A DNA stretch of 64,000 nucleotides from Orbilia blumenaviensis (taxonomy: Eukaryota; Ascomycota; Orbiliomycetes; Orbiliales; Orbiliaceae). This document shows, in pieces, positions 12,809-26,200 of this stretch; the stretch's first letter is position 1, and each line of letters starts with the position of its first letter. Location: the NCBI GenBank assembly GCA_036872755.1, contig JAVHNS010000004.1, positions 2,418,001 to 2,482,000 on the forward strand. Reading direction: 5' to 3'. The notes beneath the pieces are model-generated. The model was not told the origin of the DNA and searched no databases. It saw nothing but the letters and a program-made list of their open reading frames with translations. A program made the translations under genes and the position numbers.

Positions 12809-14347
12809 ATAGGTCCTTAATGGCACTCATCATATTTTTCACCAACCCAACACATACACCGACGTTGTCTACGACGGTTCCGAAACAACGATGCAACTTC
12901 TTATTCTCCAGCAAACAAAACCTCTTGGCTTCCTCCCTTTCCCTCTCTCGATCATAGCTTTTTTTTTTTTTTTTTTTTTTTTTGGCCAACCTATATTCTT
13001 TTAATCCTATTCATCCTCGAGCATTTGGCGGGCGTTCTTCGTTTCTTTCTCTATATGGGTTCTGTTAGTATCGACTTCTCGCGGTCGCTTCCCCCCAAAA
13101 CGCCAAAACCTGCTCGGCTGGCCTCAAACACGAAATCGAAAAAATAGTTTATTGTTTCCTCTTTTAATCGTGCTCTTTATCATTATTACTTTACGACGGT
13201 GGATTGATTGCGCATTTTCGAATTGTTCATATTTCTTATCACGGAGATCGGAAAACCTGACGAATACTGCAGGATATTGCCGCTCCAAATTACCTTCCAG
13301 TGCACATGGGCTTATTTTATCCATAGGTGTGCTTTTATAAAAAAAAACCCATCTCATCTCTATTCATGCGTCTCGTTTTGTTTCCCCCTTGCAAAGGAAC
13401 CAAAGTTCACACAAACTTCGCAAACAAAAAAAAAAAAAAAAAAGAACCTGTTAGTATTCTTTTTAATGCCGGGGTACTTCTCTCATACTTTACAGATAGA
13501 ATTGCTGGGTAGAGGGCTTACACCCCTCCTATTCTTATATATTGCCGTTACGAACAAAAAAGCCTTTTCCTTTTCCTTCTTTTTTTCCCTGCAGAGCTCT
13601 GGAAGGCAGAGACTTAAAAAGAATGTATGTATCTACTAGAACTATCGGAGACCATTAGAGCCTCCGAAGAGGATAACTTAAAAAAAAAAAAGCTTTGGGT
13701 CTCGGTGGCCAAAACCAAAACTAGGTGTTTCCAGAGAAAATATAAAAACTACATAACGGGATCCCTTTATATACAAGTACTTAGATATCTGATATGCATG
13801 TACTCGATACTATTAGCACCACTGCCCTGCATCTGAATATAAATATGATTTACTTCCTCGAGACGATATTACACTATTTCCGTGCACCCGGGTCGTGGAA
13901 TTCTTTATATGACCTGATAGTGGACTGCTGAAGGCCCCGACCGAAGCCCGTGCCGCGGGACGTCGACCGATTGCATGCGGGATCGGAGATGCAGCTAGGA
14001 AGGTTTGGCGGGTGCCCCGCCATCCACCCGAACTCTTCTCCCTCCAACATCCCACCTTCCTAAAATTTTCACAACACCCGATTCAACCCATCCACAACCG
14101 TTCGGGATATCCAATTGAGCGCTACAGATATAAAGACAAACTGAGTTACGAGAGGTACGGTTAAATATATAAGGCCTTCGCTGGTTGGTTTATGCTGAAA
14201 CTTCCATTGTCTATTTTTTCTTCTTTTCTTTCTGATCTATTTTTTTCCAAATTAACGGTATATACTAACTTGGTCCGCTGCTACAGCTATATCTAGAGGA
14301 CCCCTCCACAATATCCAACGTCATAACCCCGCCCTCCCAAAGCCAAA
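12809..14347. other. Intergenic between the SP/TP-rich gene and ADE13
   Basis: Holds the 3' flank of the upstream gene, a 25-base poly-T run at 12959-12983 and several shorter poly-A runs. The last 150 bases before 14348 are the ADE13 promoter and leader. No gene seen. Confidence 0.5.
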
Positions 14348-15961
14348 ATGTCGTCCATTGATCGCTACTCCACCCCTCTCGCGGGTCGCTGGAACTCTAG
14401 CAATGATATGGCGGTTTTGTTCTCCCCAAAGACCCGTTCTACAACCTGGAGATACCTCTGGTTGTGGCTCGCCAAAGCCGAAAAACAGTTGGGAGTTGAC
14501 ATCTCAGATGAAGCCATTGCACAGATGGAAGCCGCTGTTGAAGTGAACGAAGAAGACCTTAAAGTTGCAGCTGAAGAAGAGAAGAGGAGACGTCACGACG
14601 TTATGGCCCATGTTCATGCTTATGGACTTCGAGCACCCGCTGCGGCTGGTATTATTCATTACGGTGGTATGTTTCTGATCAAGTGCACTCTCTATGATTT
14701 GATTTTATACGCTAACGTAACAATTTTTTTTTTTTTTTTTTTAAAAAAAAATAGCAACTTCTTGCTACTGTACTGATAACGCCGACTTGATCTTCCTCCG
14801 AAAAGGTTTTGACATCCTTATCCCAAAACTAGCTACCCTGATCGACCGTCTCTCCAAATTTGCTGTCGAACAGGCTGCCACTCCAACTCTAGGCTACACA
14901 CACGGTCAAGCAGCACAGCTCACTACTGTCGGAAAGCGCACAACTCTATGGCTTCAAGACCTCCTCTGGGATCTCCGAAATTTCATTCGCGCACGGGATG
15001 ACCTCGGTTTCCGTGGCGTAAAGGGTACAACGGGAACACAAGCGTCCTTCCTCGCCATTTTCCAAGGTGACCACGACAAAGTTGAGAAATTGGACGAATT
15101 AGTCACCGAAATGGCCGGGTTTAAATACGCCTACCCGGTAACTTCGCAGACTTACTCTCGAAAGATCGATATTGATGTTGTGCAGGCTTTGGCGGGGTTC
15201 GGAGCTACTGCTGAAAACATCGGAACTCAGATCAGACTGCTCGCGTCTAAGAAGGAGATGGAGGAGCCGTTCGAGAAGGATCAGATCGGTAGCTCGGCTA
15301 TGGCTTACAAGAGAAACCCGATGAGATCGGAGAGAATATGTTCGTTGGGAAGGATGTTGGGAAATAAGGCAAATGATGCGGTAAGAAATAATTATACCCT
15401 TCTACAACATCATGGATTCATAGTACTAAAACGAAACCTATTTTCTTCAAACAGCTGGCAACATTCCGAACCCAATGGCTCGAACGCTCCCTTGATGACT
15501 CCGCCATTCGTAGAATAATGATACCAGAAGCTTTCCTCACCGCCGACATCCTCCTGTCCATTCTCAACAACGTCGCCTCAGGTCTCGTAATCTACCCAGC
15601 TATCCTAAACAAGCACATTAAGGAGGAGCTTCCATTCATGGCCACCGAAAATATCATCATGGCCATGGTTGCTAAAGGTGCGAGCCGACAAGATACTCAC
15701 GAGGCTATCAGGGTGCACTCGCACGCTGCTGGTGCAGTTGTCAAGATGGAAGGCGGGGATAATGATCTGGTGGAGAGAGTCAAGAAAGACCCATTCTTTG
15801 AACCGGTTTGGGGTGAATTAGAGGAGTTGTTGAAGCCCGAGACCTTCGTCGGGAGAGCACCGGAGCAGACAAGGAAGTTTGTGGAGAAGGAAGTGGCAGA
15901 GGCATTGAAACCTTTGAGGGAGGTTATGAAGGGAGTTGTGGAGGTGCAGCTGACAGTATAG
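14348..15961 (+). CDS. ADE13: Adenylosuccinate lyase
   Basis: Cytosolic purine enzyme that cleaves SAICAR to AICAR plus fumarate and adenylosuccinate to AMP plus fumarate. Exons 14348-14666, 14755-15380 and 15455-15961 join in frame to 483 residues, matching yeast Ade13 in size. Features: N-terminal [39 protein letters not shown] (restored across intron 1), TLGYTHGQ with the catalytic His, and the fumarase/lyase signature [15 protein letters not shown] holding the catalytic Ser loop. Intron 1 contains a long T-run just before its TAG acceptor; intron 2 has a TACTAAAAC branch-like site. Exon 3 begins [17 protein letters not shown]. The Leu-rich C-terminal helical domain is complete. Identification is secure. 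Confidence 0.97.
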
Positions 15962-16630
15962 GTGAACTAAGCAAGGGAAACTAAAGGCACAGGAAGCCAT
16001 GTGACCAGAGGCGTTCAAGTGGATTGTTGTGGGTTTGAAGAGTCAATTCTATCATGAGTACAGCTTTTTTTGAACACAAATTAAAAGCCAAGTAATTTAA
16101 TGTACGTCTTATATCTATGACAACTATCATAGGATACAAGCATTGAAGAGATATTATTCATCGAGCACACTCAATGGGTATAATCGTGAGATTCGCGATG
16201 GAAATATCTACAAGGGCCTAATGGGTGCACATGGAACATAGCAAATACCCACAACAAAGGAAATACCGGGGAGGGGCTCTAGATGAGAGGTCGGGAAATA
16301 TGCACACAACAACAGTAGATGGGAATCTCGAACAGCAGGATCAGTAGGCTGAAGAAATCACTGCCACTGACCTTAAAAAAAAAAAAAAAAAAAACAGGAG
16401 AAGGCCGTGTCATTACCTCGAGAATACCAGCAACAGGTAGAAGAAGAAGGATATGATAATGCAGTGACAAGGAAAACCAATAAGACCCAGAAAACCCCAC
16501 CCAAGAGGATGGACCTAAAAAAGAAAAGAAAGTAAAATGCCAAGGTATCCTGGAATACCGCGATAATATCATAGCCGGAATAATATAAAGAAGAAAGGAA
16601 GTATCATTTGCTCATTTCGTTATCAAAACT
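15962..16630. other. Convergent intergenic ADE13 / PEF1
   Basis: Contains the 3' flanks of both genes and a poly-A run around 16376-16394. Nothing else seen. Confidence 0.5.
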
Positions 16631-18199
16631 TCAACGTTGTCGTAGAATTTCTGTGTAAAAAAAACAATTAGCACTCACCCATACACTACAAAAAAGACTT
16701 CACCATTCGAAATAGTAAGCGTTGAGCAGTAACTCACCCGTCAAGAACTGCTCAAAACTCAGTGTGATATAACCGTCTCTATCCTCATCGTACTTCTTGA
16801 ACACCTCGGTCATCCTCTTCAGCGAAATGCACGACTGGACGAATAGATCAAATGATATCGCATTTTCACCGCGCTTGTCGTACGACTTGAATAAGATTGT
16901 GACAAACTGCGGCGAGAGACGGTAGCCGAATGCTGATAGGGCGTTTGAGTATTCCTGGTAGCTGATGTTACCACTGCCGTCGGTGTCGAACCGGTCGAAG
17001 AGAGCACGCCAGGCGGCTAGGAAACCCCAGAGACCGCTATTACAGTGATCCATTAGTGGTTTTCGCCAGAGACCACATCTTGTGGTGAGTATGAGATAGT
17101 ATAATAATAATCAACATACCAGAATTCATTGAAACCAATGGTGCCATCGCGATCTGTGTCAAACATCCTACAAATCGACCACATGTCTTAGCCACGTTAT
17201 CCCAATGTTTTGTGTAACCTCGGTTCCAAATCCTACCTGATCATCATCCGTACGGTATGTGGGTCGAACGATGTCCAATCTCCGTTAACCAGGGCCGCTC
17301 GTAGTTCTTTTTCACTTAGCTGTCCGCTGCCTGTTTGTTTTGAGACGAGACACATAAAGGTAAAATTTAGCCGCTTCGTTCCCCATTGGTATTTTGTTTA
17401 TAGAAATCTCGGTAAATCAGCACATCTTGACGTACCATCCTTGTCAACTGCCTTGAATAACGGGTACAACGTTGGATCGGCTCCCTGTGGCGGTGCGGGT
17501 GTCGGTGGTGGCCTTGAGCTGTTAGGCCTGGCCGGGAGACCAGCAGCAAACCCCGCATTGTGTCCAGGTGGTGGCGACTGAGGGAATCCACCGGGGATGG
17601 GGCCCGGTGCACCACCCTGTGACGAGTGACTGTATGTTCTATTGGGGCCGGGATTGTTCTGCGGGATCGGTGGTTGCGGTTTTCCTCCGTAACCACCATG
17701 ACCACCATGACCACCGTATTGATTATTGGAGTATTGGCTGCTGTACTGGTTGTTATTGTATCCGCCTTGGTTTTGATTCGGAGGAGGGAATGAGGGTTTT
17801 CGGTTTCCCTGACCAGAGAGAATTTGGGCGGCTGTTCAGTGTTAGCCAAAGAAAACATAAGAAAGATTGGAATCCAGCTTTTTTTAAGGGAAAAAAAAAA
17901 AAAAAAGTGTATATAAGCTGATGCAGACTGAATCTGCAGATATGAGGGTTACAGGAATGTATATATATACCTTGTTCCGGCTCAGCATGAATTGGGAGGT
18001 CGTCTAGAGAGTAATGAAGTTGTCGGGTCTGATGTCAGCATTCATATCTATCTGGGAGGTTGGCTGTGCCAATATAATAATTTCGATGGTGGGAGGTTCT
18101 AGGAGATGGCGATGGCTTGGCGGGGTAGTGCCGTGCATGTGGAAGCTGAGCTTTGACGGAGGACAGGTACGTACCTGGGTTGGAATGGTAGTAGGCCAT
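16631..18199 (-). CDS. PEF1: Penta-EF-hand calcium-binding protein (Pef1/ALG-2-like)
   Basis: Calcium sensor of the PEF family (ALG-2, peflin, yeast Pef1), whose members act as Ca2+-dependent adaptors in trafficking and polarity. Seven exons on the minus strand: 18199-18175, 18003-17971, 17831-17436, 17330-17237, 17167-17120, 17036-16738, 16650-16631, giving 304 residues. The first half is Gly/Pro/Gln/Tyr-rich (repeats such as YGGHGGHGGYGG), as in peflins. EF-hands follow: FKAVDKDGSGQLSEKE, MFDTDRDGTIGFNEF, FDRFDTDGSGNISYQEY, a degenerate SYDKRGENAISFD and KYDEDRDGYITLSFEQF. The short last exon gives the C-terminus EILRQR. The loop between EF2 and EF3 (CGLWGFLAAWRALFDRF) matches the family's central helix. 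The 25- and 33-nt first exons are weakest in the model, but both have good splice signals and keep phase. Confidence 0.9.
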
Positions 18200-18963
18200 C
18201 TTGAAGCGCTTTCTTGATCTCAACAAGATGATGTTTTTTCTTTCTTGCTTTCTATCTTTCTTTCTATATCTCGCTGCTGACTCTGCAAGAAGGGAAAAGG
18301 TCGGAACGGAGGAAGAAGGGACGAAGGTGACGGTTTAATCGGTTTCGAGGTTGGGGTGGGCAGGCGGGCAGGCGGGCTGGCAGGCTGGGATTCTTAATTA
18401 TCCTTTCTGAAGCAACAGATCCTTGGAAGCAGCCAAGCAAACCTTCCGCCTTATCGACTCTAACCAGCTACAGTTGGCTCTCGCAGTAGCTACAAAACCT
18501 CCCCAGCCTTCTGCCTGTTCGCAGGAAAGGTGATATATTCCAAAGGCAAAGAGGACTCGAGGAGGCAAAAGAAAAACAAGTTCGATAGGAAGATGGAATC
18601 CGAAAGAAGGACGATGGGAAATTAATGAGGAGGAGGAGGATGAGGAGGAGGACGAGAAGGCATATATCTTTGATATCATGATATAACGGTGTGACGATAT
18701 CCCGCCCGCCGTGCTGCAGTGCTCCCAACCAGCCGGGTCATCCACACAGGCGCAGGTCGCATATGCGTCCATGAGGAGGAGTCAGCCCGAAGGCCTATAC
18801 CTGAGTATGCACTCCCTTATTTCTTATTTCTTATTTCTTATTGTCTATCTGCCTACTAATATAGCTTATATACCTACTCACTCACTTACTTACTGACGTA
18901 TGTACCTCCTATTAATATTGTTGTCTCGCTGGCTCTGTCTACACCATTTATTTGACTCAGCAG

Positions 18964-19002
<39 letters not shown>

Positions 19003-19860
19003 ACGAAGCAAGTTTTGACTCAGCGGGCCAGACCGTCGTTACCATCATCCATGCTAGACGGTGTGTCGGTACCTGGTGTACCTTGCTCCGTTAACTAACT
19101 CTAGGTATGAGGCTGACAATCTCTTTTTTTTTGTTACCGCTTGGAGGCTCAGCACTATAAGTAAGTAAGTAAATACTGATCCTAAACCAGGGCTCCATGT
19201 TCAAGAGAGTTCGAAGATCAAAAAAGGGCTGAAAAGCCATCGCCGTCATCAGCGGTGGCCTGGAAGGCTGAGAGGAATTATAGCTTCTGCTATATATTCA
19301 GGCCTCACCGCAGCACTCCACAAGGGGAAGGATTTCTCGAAGTGGGAATACAATATAACTAGGTATATTTTTAAATACTCATGGGCAGTGCGATTCGAGT
19401 ATCCACTTTTACATTTTCTATCTACCTTGGTGCTTTCGGACATCTAGCATCTCTTCGTGTTCGAAAATATGCATATCCATGGACATGGATCCATGGAGGC
19501 GGTTTTCAAACCCTTTTTGGTCCTATCCTTCTCCGACATGATAGCATACATCAGCTTTAAGTATAATTATTCACCAACTCTATAGCATATAACCCAAATA
19601 CTATGAACAAATCAAGAGGTTCATCGAAGGAGAAGAAGGAGAAGTACTTCGACGCTTATACACCCGCTCGACTTAAGGCCTTTTCTCTCTTTCTCTATAA
19701 AAAATCCGGATGGGGCAACAAGGGGATGCAGCAAGAGCAAGGGAGTCTTGTCTTCGGAATTCGGCAAGCCCCCCTCAAAGTTCACGAGCTCAGCCAACTT
19801 TCGGGAGATGGGCAGCTTCTAGTCAGCTTAGTATCCAGAGCGTATTTTTATCCGTCTAGC

Positions 19861-19898
<38 letters not shown>

Positions 19899-20560
19899 AT
19901 ACTGGCGGCTTGGGGCGGGGAATCTATCGATAGAGGCTTGAGAACCTGTTCCTATACTCGATCTAAGAACTACCACGCCGTGCGGGTTCAGCTCGTAGGT
20001 TAGCACTGCACAGGGTCGACAAAAAAACTCTTTTCATCCCATTTTATTTATGAGGTAACTCTAGGGCAATTATCTTCCAGCTACTAGGAAGGGTATTTAC
20101 CCTTCGCGCGTAGGTGCTAATGCCCATCGCATCGAGACCTTGCCGAGCGACTCCATGCGCTTTAGCCTTAAGCTTCCTGCGCCAGGCGATTCCATGGATC
20201 CAACGTCAGTTCAACACATTCTGGCAGATATGAAATCCCCGTTCGTACCATTGACATTGCATTGAGGGAATTGACTGCTGTAATGACAATACCCAGAAGT
20301 TGCGGCATGTAGCCTATGTTATGTGTAGTAAGCCAGCGCTTGATTAAAAATCCTCCCTCACATAGTTAAAGGCTGGACCGACAGAATGATCTAGCTACAC
20401 ACCCTAGTATTCAATCCAGAGGTTCAACTATAAGATCCGAGGATTGTGGTTAATCAAATAAAAAGATCACAAACTTTTCTTAATAGGTTTCTATTTGTAC
20501 GTTAAACTTTGGTCATAGCTTCCGTCCTCGAACAAAGAAAAGGGGGCGCTTTTAGCAACG
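18200..20560. other. Intergenic, homopolymer-rich
   Basis: Contains the PEF1 promoter, a (TTATTTC)n-like repeat around 18816-18845, a 30-base poly-T at 18969-18998 and a 36-base poly-A at 19862-19897. No credible gene; the open frames across the runs are low complexity. Confidence 0.5.
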
Positions 20561-23291
20561 TTAGTAGAGTCTATGCGGTCTCCAAAAGTTATCCAACCCA
20601 TATCCCAGCTCTGGTATGTTGGGTTGATCAGGTCGATTTTGAAATTGTCTGGTCCCGGGATTGTCGTCCATGTGGTCCCCTACTGCGGCTGGCCGGGGAC
20701 GAGATGGCCCTGTTGTAGGACCGTTGGAGCCAGAGTCGCCTAACATCTCTTGATCACATGGCCACCATCTTCGATCGCCTAGGTCGGCATCAATCTGCGT
20801 AAAACTGCTGTAATTGATGGCAGACCAGTCACTAGTCTCCGCCCTATCGCAGGCCAGGTATCCACTTTCTTTGGCAAAGATGTCCCTACTGTTGAGGTGG
20901 GGGCTATTTGCTTCCACTTTCCGAGTCTGGATATCACTTATCGAAGCCTGGGTCTCACCCATTTGGTTACCCCAATTAATTTTATTCGTGGCTTCAAGCT
21001 GATTAGGTTCATGCATAGTCGAGGTCTGGGCACGAGTCAACTGATTAGGGTATCCGTTGAGTAGTGGCGGTACTCCACTAGTTTGATGATACCTGGGAGC
21101 GTCGGCCGCAATATCGCCACTGTTTTGCACAGATTCTGAGATGCTGTTGAACGCGTACAGACCTGTGCAATTTATTAGAGGCTGGATTTCAAAGCTAGAT
21201 CCGCTTTCATATATGCCCGCTGGACCCTGTAAGCCCCCCAAACCATATCGAAACTGTGTTTCGAATATATCCCGTAAAGAATGCACTGGTACCCCGAAAA
21301 TCTTATCGCCGGGTCTAGAAGTTCGGTGGGGCTGAGGAAGCATATTAGATGACTGGTGGTAATCAACTATCTCCAAATGGGTCTTATTTAAGGGTATGTT
21401 TTTGGCCCTAGGTATCAAGCTTCCTTGGTGAATACTTGACCTATCTGTATGTTGCCCAACATTCGGGGCAATACTCCATCCATCGAGGTTTGCATCTTGC
21501 TCAATGGTGCCATGTGGTGCTGGCGAATTGGGAGGACTTATCGACGACGGGGGGCTTAGTCTACTATCTAATTCGTTGAACTCACGTGCTGATGAGCCTG
21601 GATAGGAACACCTATCTCTTAAACCCCCCTCCTGCCATGCTGGGTATTCTCGGATCACGCCACTGAGCCAGGTCAACACAGGGTTGATTTCAGAAGGGGG
21701 GGTCCGCGGGCGGTTATTACACGCGTCTCTGGGTGAGCTGATGGAAGGTTGCCTATTGGTGGATGGCTCGCTGTGGGGTACTATGTACCCCGGGGAGGCA
21801 GACATTCTGTTTTGTAGTGGAGAGTTATGTGGGCGAAGGGGTTTTGAAGGAAATCGTCTTCTTTCTAGTGGGTGGTGCCTATTGTTGCCCAGACTATCTC
21901 TTGACAATTGTCTACAGAGAATTGGCATTTTGGAGCATCCGGCTGCCGTGTTAATCTGATTACGTTTGTCTTGTATTTTGGGTGATGCTGTGTGGTGCCT
22001 CGATCGGCTTAAGGCGCCTGGCAACTTAAGGTTTTCCTTTCCGGGTGGTAGTGGGTTGACTTGATTAAAATACGATGATATTCTTTCATTAGAATCATGT
22101 TCTGGGTGCGTTTTACTTTTCCCCCCCCCCCCTTCTCCTACTTGTTCGATTAAATGGTTCTCTAGGGGTGCCCCCCGCAGGAAATTCATTTCACAGAACG
22201 TAAGGTCAGGGACTAGGCGAACTATCAGTAAGGTTGATTGAGATCCAAGAAATATTCAACATTTGTTGGGTAAGGCTCTTACGTGCTGCTCGAGCCCTGA
22301 GCCCAGACACCCTCCCTTTGTGGAATAATCCAGCAGCGATTTGCGGCCTGACCTATGTATAGATACGAATATTAGACCATGGTTAACTCGGAAAAGAGAA
22401 ATGCGGGGAAATCTAACGTACTGTTAATCTTGCACCTGATAGGTGCTCCGATTCAACCGCAGACGACGTCAACGCACCAAAGGCTGGCTTTGGTATTCTA
22501 GGCTCTTGTGCCTTGTTCTGTTTCTTCCTGTGCTTTTCTTTTTTTCTACTGGTTTTCTCAGTTGCAGATTTCTGCCGAGACTCATGCATCTTGTACCTCT
22601 TTCTCTTTTCAAAAACTTCCTTCCTTGCGGCAGTCCTTTGCGAAGTATCTGCAGGTTTTCTAGCGGGCGATGTGGACCACGATACAAATGTTGTTTCGGA
22701 TCCATATCTGATGCCATCTTCCGCATTATTCTCCTTGATTGGTGACACCAATGAGCTATCATAGTGCTGGCGTTTTCTCGATACTGTTTTGGCAGCGAGC
22801 ATCAATGCAGCCCCAGGCGACTCGTCACTCTCCCCATCACACTTAGGCCGGGTTCCTGTGCAGCCTTAGCAAATCAAAAATCAGTTGCATTCTCAACACA
22901 TGCATTGGTAAATCCGAGGAAATATTATCATGCAATAGTATTCAGCTTCTTCACGTATCGGCGACCTCTTTTCGTTTCCAAGCTCCTCGGAATTGGGTGT
23001 GGGAATTGGAGATGGGCTGCGGTATTTGAGGTTCTCACCTTCTGGTTGGACGTGACCCTGACCTGCACTTCGAGAGGGACCAGCAGCCTCTTCGCCCAGT
23101 AGGATGATCGTTGAATTTCTTGGGGAAGCGGGATTGTCCGCTTCGATATTCTCGTCTCCACTTTGCCTAAGAGGATAGGCAGCTTGTTCGGCCACGTATG
23201 AAGCGACATGTTCAACCCCCCTCCTCCTATGCCCTTTTTGCAAAAGCGATAACGACGCACTTGCCAGAGGCATCGCGTGAGCCTCCTGCAT
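20561..23291 (-). CDS. Uncharacterised 836-residue basic, disordered protein
   Basis: Not recognised with confidence. Four exons on the minus strand (23291-22955, 22864-22422, 22352-22283, 22221-20561) join in frame to 836 residues, with donors GTGAAG, GTACGT and GTAAGA. Residues about 193-233 form a very basic segment (RKEVFEKRKRYKMHESRQ, then a Lys/Arg run). A shorter conserved-looking block spans the exon 3/4 junction (QIAAGLFHKGR, then VPDLTFCEMNFLRG). From memory, a basic FEKRxRxKxREDR motif followed by such a GLFxxGR...FSExxFL block recurs in uncharacterised filamentous-fungal proteins, but I cannot confirm this. The remaining 550 residues are Ser/Pro/Asn-rich and look disordered. The coding strand has a run of 12 G at 22132-22121 (GEGGGGK), a slippage-prone site. 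Nuclear location is plausible from the basic segment. An additional 5' exon cannot be excluded. Confidence 0.65.
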
Positions 23292-26200
23292 TGCTGTACC
23301 CAGGTATGGAAAGCGTATCTATGCACAAGATCGGGCCGGGCTGCTGGCTGGGCAGTTGATGGAAATCTTAAACCACAAATCTTCCCTTTCCCTGCAAATC
23401 ACAGATTATATCTGCAGGGTTTGAAATCGTCAAGCTCTCGGCTGCTGAAGAAGGCGGGGTGCGCGCTCGTATCTCGGCGCTCCTCCCGCGCAAGATCCAG
23501 CCTGAGTTCGAATTCCTGGTTTCTGGACGTGTGACACCTTGAAAATGGCACGGGCCTGACCTGGCGAGAAAGATGCGGGACGAGAAACGGGAAATTGACT
23601 GCCAATGGTGGGTGCATGAGCCGAGCTAGGACCAAACCCCAATCCAGGGATCAGCCTTCAAGCTGTTCTTGAGCTTGCAAACCGATAAAGCAAGAGCACG
23701 CAAGTGACTGAACGGGAGCTTAGGAGGACCTGGTTAGCTGCGGGATTTCCTGTGAAACCGCGATCTCCTAAAAGTATCCACACGTCAAGCGGAAAGCCGG
23801 TGCAGCCGACCCGCTCCTAGGGTAATAGCTTTTTTTTTTTTAAGCGTAAAAGTGGAGAATTGTAGCTCTTCAACCTCTTCAAATCGAAGGACGGAGAGCA
23901 TCCGAGGAAGGGAACCTCCAACTGGAAGAGGAGCACCGACACTCTTTTTCCTTTTCTCGATTGATCACAATGTGACCGGGCGAGTTCCGGACTTGTGTCT
24001 GAAAATGAGAAACTGATATGATACTACTGTGAATCGCAAATCAAAAATGCTGGAGTTACACTAGTCTGATGGTGAGCTGGTCGGCTGATTGATTGATCGA
24101 GAAGGTGTGGTAATGTAATCCCGGATGATGATGGCCAGGCCCTTGAGAGGGTATACGTAGTGGGCGGTGGTGGTAGACGGACAGGTAACATTTTTATGGG
24201 TCGCATTGGACTCTGCTCGTCTCGAAGCGCTACCAAAAAACGTGGTGTTGCGAGATCTGCGCCGGCCTCCACAAAAGGCCGTGCGGACCGACGACAAGGC
24301 CAACGCACAACACACGGCAGTTCAAGGGCTAAGCAATAGCGCTACAGGTACCGGCTCGGTCCAGAAATGTCAGTCGATATCGATATCATAATGACAAGAG
24401 CGGTCGATGTATCATAATCACGAGAGAATCTGGGAACACATGGTGGGAACACACTGGTCTTCCAGTTGAAGATGTGATTACCAGAGCTAGAGGAGGTACC
24501 GTTTGGTATCTGGTACGAACCATGCATATTCGGGTAAACTTGACACGAATGGCTGCATCATGCTTTGAGTGCATAGAGAGATTGCATTGCATCATGTGGG
24601 TTTTCGATCAGTCGAAGCCGAGGAGGAGAAGTCGGAGCGAGGGTCTTAGGGTTGTATTTCGTAGCTATCAAAATTTCGAGGGAGAAGGGTTATGAGAGCT
24701 AACTACGACTTGGTTAGACATGCAGAGATAAATCAACTAGCTGGGGAGTCCGGGAGGGGCCAGCTAAGTCGTCGGATAATAACCCAAGATGGTCAAGAAA
24801 CGTTGGTTTACGGTATGATTAATGCACTTGTTAGCTGGTGCTATGATCTTCCTTTCGGACTCCTGTAAGGCTTTCTCTTCTAACCCTCTTGTTGGGGTGA
24901 ATTCGAGGGGATAGAACTTGGGTAGACACCTAAGGAGCGAAGGGGTTGGTGGGAAGTATATGCATGTTTTCAGCTGCAGCTAGCCAGCAAGTCTATGCCT
25001 TAGTCCTCGCAAATGCCCTCTGCCGAGGGGCCGTTGTGCGTTAAAAACGGGAATGGATCAAGACTGTAGAGGGACACCTTGGTTCTTGCCAGTTTATGGA
25101 ATGCTTGCATAATGGTATCTGCAAACAACGCATGAGAACCCACTTTCTTTCTTTCTTTCAGAGTAGAAAGTCTATCTATCATATCATTTTGTTTTGGCCT
25201 TTCTGATCACGTTGATAGACCTTAACCCCGCTATCCGATGTTTCATTTCCCGCTCCTGACAGTGCAGTATGCCTTATCCAATAGAGAGGTCATATTCCAG
25301 AAACGATTTATGGAGAAATCCGCACAACCTGAACCGTAACTAGTTGCTTGGTCGTGGTTGGTGGCTCGGAATCAAATTCGCCGAGAAGGAGTGGATGAAA
25401 AGAGGTCATGATTGATGTTGGGTATGCGTGGCTTCCAAGGTCTCAGATCGGATGTGATCAAGAAATATATGAATCAGTGCAGAGATCAGGAGACTGGATG
25501 AGATATTTAAATGACTTGAGCCCGGACCCAATGCCTTGGACAAAGACGGGAGAACCGGCCGGTAATACTTCCGCATTTTCATTCGAGACTCTAATTCCAA
25601 CAGACCGGATCGATATTGTCGCCGGATTCGATCGAAGATGCTGGATGGAATGTTCGAAAAAAAACAAAGAGGATCCGGAGATGTGGAAAGCAGGGCTGTG
25701 AGGCATGAGACACTCTGCTCCTATTGCGATCCGAGTGGAGATAACGAACGAGAAAAGAAAGCCGGAATAGCTATGGAGGCGTCGTTTCTCAACTCGAGAT
25801 CTCCAGTTCAAACATCGACATATTTCGGGCAACATCATCTCTAGTTGTTCGAAGCTCAGCTGGACAATGACAGAGGTGGCTTCAAACGCAGCCTGCCCCT
25901 TAAGCTAAGGGGAGGAGGGCACCTCCTGCGGTCAATAACCAGCTCCGCCGGGGTGTGCGTGTAGTGTACTTGCGGCCCTGGTAGACAAATTTTGAAGCTA
26001 CGCTACTCGAGGCTTAGAGTCGACAGACCTTGCACGCATGAAGGTAGAGGCTATCTTGTTGCAAAATCGACCTTGCCTTGAATTAGAAAAACCGGGAACA
26101 AGCGACTCGAGAAAGAAAAGAAAAGAATAGATGCAAGGCCACGATCCACTTTTGGTTCAACATCAACCCAGAACAGTGGTTATTGGTCGGACTACAATAA

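Noticed and set aside
25408..25701. 97-codon open frame on the + strand
   Set aside because: No motif, no splice-linked extension and no similarity I can recall.
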